The notes beneath the pieces are model-generated. The model was given only the letters and a program-made list of their open reading frames with translations, was not told the DNA's origin and ran no database searches. Shown in pieces: positions 1 through 3,256 of a stretch of DNA of 5,856 nucleotides; position 1 is the stretch's first letter; each line of letters starts with the position of its first letter. This DNA comes from Parachlamydiaceae bacterium (lineage in GTDB: Bacteria; Chlamydiota; Chlamydiia; Chlamydiales; Parachlamydiaceae), in NCBI GenBank assembly GCA_013815395.1, contig JACDGH010000176.1, positions 1 through 5,856 on the forward strand, given 5' to 3'. The position numbers and the translations under genes were made by a program.

Positions 1-183
1 TCGAAAGACGGGGGTGATTTTCGCACAAGCTCTATAATTTATCGCTGTACATTGTCTTTTTATCACTGTCAAAACTCACGACGCACTGCTCAGTTGGCAG
101 CTGCTATTTTCTTTTACGCTACTTCGTTTTTCACTCAGTTTCGTTTGGAAGAAGCATTAACATACAAAAATATCACAATTTAA
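1..183 (+). CDS. C-terminal end of an unrecognised protein (5' end outside the window)
   Basis: Frame 1 is open from the first base for 60 codons and ends at TAA (181-183). I do not recognise the product. The visible tail has a basic Ser-Arg-Arg-Thr stretch, then an Ala/Phe-rich hydrophobic segment, then a short polar end (..ALTYKNITI). The local sequence is less AT-rich than the intergenic DNA that follows. A hairpin with a T-run overlaps the stop codon, as expected at the end of a transcription unit. Against it: 60 open codons can occur by chance, and no conserved motif is visible. An extended upstream sequence would settle whether a real gene enters the window here. Confidence 0.42.
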   Translation, partial: SKDGGDFRTSSIIYRCTLSFYHCQNSRRTAQLAAAIFFYATSFFTQFRLEEALTYKNITI

Positions 184-210
184 CGCAACTGCTTTTTGTG
201 ATTTTTTTTT
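166..210 (+). terminator. Rho-independent terminator overlapping the stop codon of the first frame
   Basis: ATCACAA (172-178) pairs perfectly with TTGTGAT (196-202) around a 17-base loop that contains the TAA at 181-183. The stem runs into nine T residues (202-210). An A-run at 166-170 can pair with part of the T-run beyond one mismatch. The stem is short and GC-poor but the T-run is good. It would end the transcript of the partial gene at 1-183. Confidence 0.55.
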
Positions 211-287
211 CGACCTCTTATTTTTACTGTTAAGTAATTGTTTACTTTAGCCCTACAACAAGCTCTGAATGCTATTTTTTAAAAAAT

Positions 288-310
288 TTGAATTTTTTAT
301 TAAAATTCAA
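288..310. repeat. 9-bp inverted repeat in AT-rich DNA
   Basis: TTGAATTTT (288-296) and AAAATTCAA (302-310) are perfect reverse complements separated by five bases. It directly follows the palindrome TTTTTTAAAAAA (275-286). There is no T-run suited to a terminator on the + strand. It may be a protein binding site, a bent-DNA element upstream of the promoter, or chance in very AT-rich sequence. Confidence 0.4.
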
Positions 311-494
311 TTCTTCAACATTTTCTAGATTTGTTTACTTTGAATATCTTTTGCGGAACCCGCTTTTGAAGTATATCAAAATATTTTTTTAAAGTTACAA
401 ATAATCAAGACAATCAGGGCGTCTCGCTTTGTGACTTGCCTGCTACGATGGCAGTGACGATACATAGTAAAGGTGAAATATATATAAATAATTA

Positions 495-523
495 TTGAAT
501 TCATAAAATTTATTAGATATTGT
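495..523 (+). promoter_or_regulatory. Possible sigma-70-type promoter for the 681-1311 gene pair
   Basis: TTGAAT (495-500) and TATTGT (518-523) each match four of six consensus bases (TTGACA, TATAAT) and are exactly 17 bases apart. Transcription would start near 530, inside the palindrome at 528-540, leaving a leader of about 150 bases. In DNA this AT-rich, such matches occur by chance, so the call is tentative. Confidence 0.3.
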
Positions 524-527
524 GCGC

Positions 528-540
528 TTAGAGACTCTAA
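528..540. promoter_or_regulatory. Palindrome at the predicted transcription start (possible operator)
   Basis: TTAGAG (528-533) and CTCTAA (535-540) form a perfect inverted repeat around a single A. It begins four bases after the candidate -10 element, where a repressor would block initiation. The arm length is modest and no regulator gene is visible in the window. Confidence 0.28.
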
Positions 541-669
541 CAATGCAAAGAAGTTCGTATAAAAAAATTTACAGGCTTTATTTCATTATAAGGGTTAAAG
601 ATTGCCTTAAGGATCAAATCTAATGATAAAGTGGCCATAACTAAATCTTAAAAATTCAATAACCAAATT

Positions 670-675
670 GGGGTG
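670..675 (+). promoter_or_regulatory. Ribosome binding site fixing the start at 681
   Basis: GGGGTG lies five bases before ATG 681. It is the only purine-rich match nearby and supports this start codon. Confidence 0.5.
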
Positions 676-680
676 TAGAT

Positions 681-938
681 ATGACAGATAAAACAAATCA
701 ATCAACAATTTCTGCTGAAAAAACCAAAACTTCACAGGCTACTTGGCCAGATTTTGCGGCCAGCTTGTATGACAAGTTGACAGGCAGAGGAGCTAATATA
801 ACTTATGATTTTGAAGACTTTAGTATTAATGTCCCCTCCAAATTAGGAGAGGATTCTGATCATTTTCATTGGAAAATGAATGGAAAAATTAACATTCGCA
901 CTCATGATGACGTTAATTCGACGGATAAAAATGAATAA
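681..938 (+). CDS. Small soluble protein of unknown function, 85 aa, first of an overlapping pair
   Basis: The product is 85 residues with no signal peptide or membrane segment. Residues 1-21 are polar (Thr/Ser/Lys) and probably disordered. Residues 22-34 (WPDFAASLYDKLT) look like a short amphipathic helix with conserved-looking aromatic residues. The rest alternates in a beta-strand pattern (about 38-51 and 61-74), with a Gly-Arg-Gly turn at 35-37 and a His-Phe-His-Trp cluster at 61-64. This suggests a compact beta-rich domain after one helix. I do not recognise the family and assign no function. Its last 8 bases overlap the preferred start of the next gene, so the two products are probably made together and may act together. 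GGGGTG at 670-675 supports the start. Confidence 0.75.
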   Translation: MTDKTNQSTISAEKTKTSQATWPDFAASLYDKLTGRGANITYDFEDFSINVPSKLGEDSDHFHWKMNGKINIRTHDDVNSTDKNE

Positions 939-1311
939 TGCAAGTTCATTTCTTCAATTTAGAGGATGTCTCAATCTTGAATTAGATCAAGTTAATGAAA
1001 TTAATGTGAAAATGGAGTTTAAAGGTCAGTCTGTAAAAATAACCTTTTCTTCCATTAAAGCATTGAGAATGTTTGTGCTTTTTAAAAAAAATATTGAAAA
1101 CAACTTGCATACTTTTCTAATTCAAGATTGTGCTCATCCAATAAAATTAAGTTATTATATCAAAGATTATTTCATAGGCGAGTCAAATCGCGATCTTAGA
1201 CCAAGTCGTTTAGGTAGTTATTTTGGTCTAGAAAGATCAAAATTTCACTTTGGACAAATTCTAGCATATCTTTTCAATTTAAAATCGAGTTCAAGGAAAA
1301 ATTGCGATTAA
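931..1311 (+). CDS. Small protein of unknown function, 126 aa, coupled to the upstream gene
   Basis: The frame can also begin at ATG 880, but I prefer ATG 931. Nothing resembling a ribosome binding site lies near 880 (GGAGAGG at 846-852 is too far), the extra 17 codons lie wholly inside the previous gene, and 931 gives the ATGAATAA overlap typical of coupled genes. The 126-residue product is soluble. Residues 13-40 alternate polar and hydrophobic residues as in two beta strands (LNLELDQ, INVKMEF, SVKITF). Residues 41-63 look helical. The C-terminal third is rich in aromatic and basic residues (KDYFIGESNRDLRPSRLGSYFG at about 78-99, then KFHFGQILAYLF at 104-115), which could bind nucleic acid or a partner protein, but that is a guess. 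A strong hairpin follows, ending the pair. Confidence 0.7.
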   Translation: MNNASSFLQFRGCLNLELDQVNEINVKMEFKGQSVKITFSSIKALRMFVLFKKNIENNLHTFLIQDCAHPIKLSYYIKDYFIGESNRDLRPSRLGSYFGLERSKFHFGQILAYLFNLKSSSRKNCD

Positions 1312-1318
1312 TAATTGA

Positions 1319-1361
1319 AATTAACTGCAATGGGGTCATAGCCCCCATTGCTTTGTTAATT
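1319..1361. terminator. Strong hairpin ending the 681-1311 gene pair
   Basis: GCAATGGGG (1327-1335) pairs perfectly with CCCCATTGC (1343-1351) around a 7-base loop. After a small internal loop (1326 against 1352-1354), AATTAAC (1319-1325) pairs with GTTAATT (1355-1361), giving 16 paired bases in all. It starts 8 bases after the stop at 1309-1311. The T-run on the + side is short (1352-1354, then mixed), so termination may be imperfect, or the structure may protect the 3' end of the transcript. Its symmetry would also let it work on the other strand. Confidence 0.7.
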
Positions 1362-1362
1362 C

Positions 1363-1397
1363 ACATGTCGTCCAAAGCATTAAATAAAATACATGTC
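1363..1397. repeat. Direct repeat ACATGTC, 28-base period
   Basis: ACATGTC occurs at 1363-1369 and again at 1391-1397, between the terminator and the gene at 1463. ACATGT is itself a palindrome. A spacing of 28 bases (not far from three helical turns) could suit a dimeric regulator binding two sites on one face, but two 7-base copies can also arise by chance. Confidence 0.3.
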
Positions 1398-1462
1398 AAA
1401 AAATTAAACTCCGAGCTAAACTTCGCAATTTCCTCCTAATTCTAACCTCATGAAGTGCACGG

Positions 1463-2434
1463 ATGTTTAAAAAAAGAATCAAGAAAGAATATCCGCCTGG
1501 AACGTTTATTCCAATGGCGGCAAGAGTATGTGCCATCATACAATTATGCCTTGCTTTTGCACTCATCCTATGGAATATTTCACAGCCATTTATGGGAGAA
1601 CTATTCACTTACAAATCCCAGATGCTAATTTATCAGGACGTCATGGGCATACATAATCCCGCAGATTCGGTAGAAAAATTAGCTAGAAAGGAGCGAAATA
1701 GTCAACGCCTTGAAGCGTTGGCTATTAGAGAAAAAATACAATTAACAAAATATTACGAAGAATTATTACAATTATCCCAGCGCACCTTCATCCAAAAAGC
1801 CACTCGCTCTATCCACATTTTAGTATTTGAAATTCCTTTTTATGAGCAACTCTGGCTTCTGCTTTCCTGCGTACTTCCTATTTTATTGTTAAAAAAAATC
1901 GAAGGGGCAACTCAAGCTATATGGCTATTACCACTTCTAACATGTATCTATGCTTGCGACAACCAAAGATATGGCCTTCAAAAGACATTATCAGCGGAAG
2001 CCAGATTATTTCCTACTGAGCAAGTGCTAATGAATGATTATCTTAAACAACCATTAAGCTTAGTACTAATGGAGCAAAAGGAACAGCTTCTTTCTGCGTG
2101 GAACTTATACCTAGCTAGAGAATGGTCGCCACTTTTTTCAATGAGAAATTCAATGACGGATCCAGCGGTTAATACATTGAGTAACTCGGTGGTTAACGGC
2201 GCCGATTTCGACGAGCTCGTTGAACAAGGCGAATTTGCGTTTAATATTGCGCGCATTAATTCTCTACCACACCCCAAAGAGATTCTAAAGGGAAAGACCC
2301 GCTATAACCAAGAGGGACTGATGATTTTAGCCATATATTTATTTTGGAATTTCTTTTTTGCAGCAAATGCATTTAACGTTTTAAAAAACGATCAGAAAGA
2401 TAAAAACAATTGCGAAATTAAACCTTTTATATAA
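1463..2434 (+). CDS. Integral membrane protein of unknown function, 323 aa, about four helices
   Basis: Hydrophobic segments suitable for membrane helices lie at about residues 19-39, 129-146, 150-166 and 286-307. A highly basic N-terminus (KKRIKK, 3-8) precedes the first, which by the positive-inside rule puts the N-terminus in the cytoplasm. Residues 67-107 are charged and heptad-like, likely a long helix or coiled coil. Residues 167-285 form a mostly polar domain between helices three and four. The PPGTFIP motif (11-17) before helix one looks conserved-type. It resembles uncharacterised chlamydial membrane proteins to my eye, but I cannot name the family. ATG 1463 is the first start after an in-frame TGA at 1451; its ribosome binding site is weak (GAAG at 1452-1455). 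The following gene starts 58 bases after its stop with no clear terminator between, so co-transcription is likely. Confidence 0.82.
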   Translation: MFKKRIKKEYPPGTFIPMAARVCAIIQLCLAFALILWNISQPFMGELFTYKSQMLIYQDVMGIHNPADSVEKLARKERNSQRLEALAIREKIQLTKYYEELLQLSQRTFIQKATRSIHILVFEIPFYEQLWLLLSCVLPILLLKKIEGATQAIWLLPLLTCIYACDNQRYGLQKTLSAEARLFPTEQVLMNDYLKQPLSLVLMEQKEQLLSAWNLYLAREWSPLFSMRNSMTDPAVNTLSNSVVNGADFDELVEQGEFAFNIARINSLPHPKEILKGKTRYNQEGLMILAIYLFWNFFFAANAFNVLKNDQKDKNNCEIKPFI

Positions 2435-2452
2435 ATCCTTAGTTTAGTATTA

Positions 2453-2488
2453 TTTTCCCGAAATAAAAAAAATTTTTTATCGGGAGAA
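2453..2488 (+). promoter_or_regulatory. Hairpin enclosing the ribosome binding site of the gene at 2493
   Basis: TCCCGA (2456-2461) pairs with TCGGGA (2480-2485). Beyond a two-A bulge, T2464 and the A-run from 2465 pair with the T-run and A2479. Outward, T2455 can pair with G2486 and T2453-2454 with A2487-2488. The Shine-Dalgarno GGGAG (2482-2486), six bases from ATG 2493, is therefore buried in the 3' arm. No T-run follows the 3' arm, so it is not a normal terminator. An AU-rich upper stem over a short GC clamp fits translational control, for example heat-melting, which is inference. Confidence 0.5.
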
Positions 2489-2492
2489 ATAA

Positions 2493-3059
2493 ATGGGAAT
2501 TAATGCGAATTATAATTTACCGAATTCAATGAATTTATATTCATCAAATAATAAAGAAATGACAAGTACCGCAACAACCGAACGTAAAAAAATTTATAGA
2601 ATTAGTCAAGCTGAGAATAATTACGTACAATCTCTTATTGATTCTCCAGAAAACACTAAGAATGGCGTGATCTTATGGAAAAAAATTATTCCGGCTGTTA
2701 ATCAATGGCTTGAATTAATGCATATTTCCACAAAGCGAAAACCTAGTTCCTATAAAAAATTAAGTAAATTATTTCATTCGTCATCCGCAACACCCCTTGT
2801 TCAAGAAGAACAGAAAGATGGGAGCTCGTGTTTAATCAGAGAAGATTCTCAAAAAGTGGATCGTATTTTTAAGTCGCGTAAAATGGAGAATGGTTTAAGA
2901 GCGTGTGCTTCTTCCCTCATTGAAAGTCAGTCCGATGTAGAAAATTCAGCTATAGCTTCTGCCAATTACAGCAACATAAAAAAATACCTTGAAAAGCCTG
3001 ACCCTAGGGTCCTCGACTTTTCGCCATTTTTTAATTTCCCTATTGTCAGAAAATATTAG
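2493..3059 (+). CDS. Soluble Ser/Lys/Asn-rich protein of unknown function, 188 aa
   Basis: GGGAG at 2482-2486 with a 6-base spacer fixes the start. The product has no signal peptide or membrane helix. Residues 1-30 are polar, Asn/Ser/Thr-rich and uncharged apart from two acidic residues and a Lys, the kind of N-terminus often found on type III secreted proteins. Residues 31-80 are probably helical, with an amphipathic Trp-containing segment (VILWKKIIPAVNQWLELMHI, 59-78). A basic linker follows at 81-95, then a polar region, and a C-terminus ending in an aromatic patch (LDFSPFFNFPI at about 174-184). I do not recognise a family. Its position between a membrane protein and a glycosyltransferase gene would suit a chaperone, adaptor or secreted effector, but nothing in the sequence decides this. 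Confidence 0.72.
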   Translation: MGINANYNLPNSMNLYSSNNKEMTSTATTERKKIYRISQAENNYVQSLIDSPENTKNGVILWKKIIPAVNQWLELMHISTKRKPSSYKKLSKLFHSSSATPLVQEEQKDGSSCLIREDSQKVDRIFKSRKMENGLRACASSLIESQSDVENSAIASANYSNIKKYLEKPDPRVLDFSPFFNFPIVRKY

Positions 3060-3086
3060 ATATTAAAAAAATAGAATAAGATAGAA

Positions 3087-3174
3087 TCCCCCTTTAGTGA
3101 GTTAATAAAGTTTTTGTGATATTTGCGTTTATATTTTTCACGAGAATATATAAATCTGAGAATCTAGAGGGGGA
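3087..3174 (+). promoter_or_regulatory. Long-range inverted repeat sequestering the leader-frame ribosome binding site
   Basis: TCCCCCTTTAG (3087-3097) can pair along its full 11 bases with CTAGAGGGGGA (3164-3174), with ten standard pairs and one U-G wobble (3094 with 3167). The 66-base loop contains a second, weaker stem: GTGA (3116-3119) with TCAC (3138-3141), extended by T3111-3115 against 3142-3146 using wobbles. The 3' arm contains the Shine-Dalgarno GAGGGGG (3167-3173) of the frame at 3179. There is no T-run after it, so control of translation is more likely than termination. It would need transcription from upstream of 3087. Confidence 0.5.
3123..3152 (+). promoter_or_regulatory. Weak promoter-like pair before the leader frame
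   Basis: TTGCGT (3123-3128) and TATATA (3147-3152) are 18 bases apart, each matching four of six or better against the sigma-70 consensus. Transcription would start near 3159, about 20 bases before ATG 3179 and without the 5' arm at 3087-3097. If used, it would make a transcript free of the long-range structure. The surrounding DNA is so AT-rich that the match carries little weight alone. Confidence 0.22.
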
Positions 3175-3178
3175 CATA

Positions 3179-3256
3179 ATGATAATAGAATACAATTGCT
3201 TGATTGATAAACATTTCCATTCATCGTTTCATCCAGCTTTGAGCAATAGTTTTTAA
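3179..3256 (+). CDS. 25-codon leader frame, in frame with and abutting the glycosyltransferase gene
   Basis: ATG 3179 follows an excellent Shine-Dalgarno, GAGGGGG (3167-3173), at a 5-base spacing. The frame runs 25 codons (MIIEYNCLIDKHFH..., ending SNSF) and stops at TAA (3254-3256). The next base starts ATG 3257 of the large gene, giving TTT-TAA-ATG. Both frames are the same (78 bases apart), so only this one stop divides them. It may be a leader peptide whose translation delivers ribosomes to the large gene, or the original N-terminus of that gene cut off by a nonsense change. The peptide shows no run of one amino acid that would suggest attenuation by starvation; three His lie within HFHSSFH. 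Confidence 0.5.
   Translation: MIIEYNCLIDKHFHSSFHPALSNSF

Larger units (their letters stand above)
211..680. other. Long AT-rich intergenic region without a convincing gene
   Basis: No frame of useful length with a start and ribosome binding site lies here on either strand. It holds a 12-base palindrome TTTTTTAAAAAA (275-286), a 9-bp inverted repeat with a 5-base loop (288-296 with 302-310), a more GC-rich patch around 415-460, a promoter-like pair with an adjacent palindrome (495-540), and an 8-base palindrome CCTTAAGG (605-612). The last 150 or so bases may be the untranslated leader of the gene at 681. Confidence 0.6.

Noticed and set aside
430..530. Small coding remnant in the intergenic region (frame ending SKGEIYINNY)
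   Set aside because: It spans only about 40 codons between stops, has no start with a ribosome binding site and shows no recognisable similarity.
880..930. Earlier start (ATG 880) for the second small gene
   Set aside because: There is no ribosome binding site at a usable distance, and the added residues come from DNA already coding for the previous gene; ATG 931 gives a normal short overlap.
1396..1608. Minus-strand 70-codon frame
   Set aside because: It is mostly antisense to the first part of the membrane protein gene, which has a clear membrane-protein pattern; the minus frame has no domain-like features.
2038..2277. Minus-strand 79-codon frame
   Set aside because: It lies entirely inside the membrane protein gene on the other strand and has no supporting ribosome binding site or neighbour.
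2453..2488. Reading the 2453-2488 hairpin as a terminator of the membrane protein gene
   Set aside because: The T-run lies inside the hairpin on the 5' side of the closing GC stem, and the 3' arm is followed by AGAAATAAATG rather than T residues.
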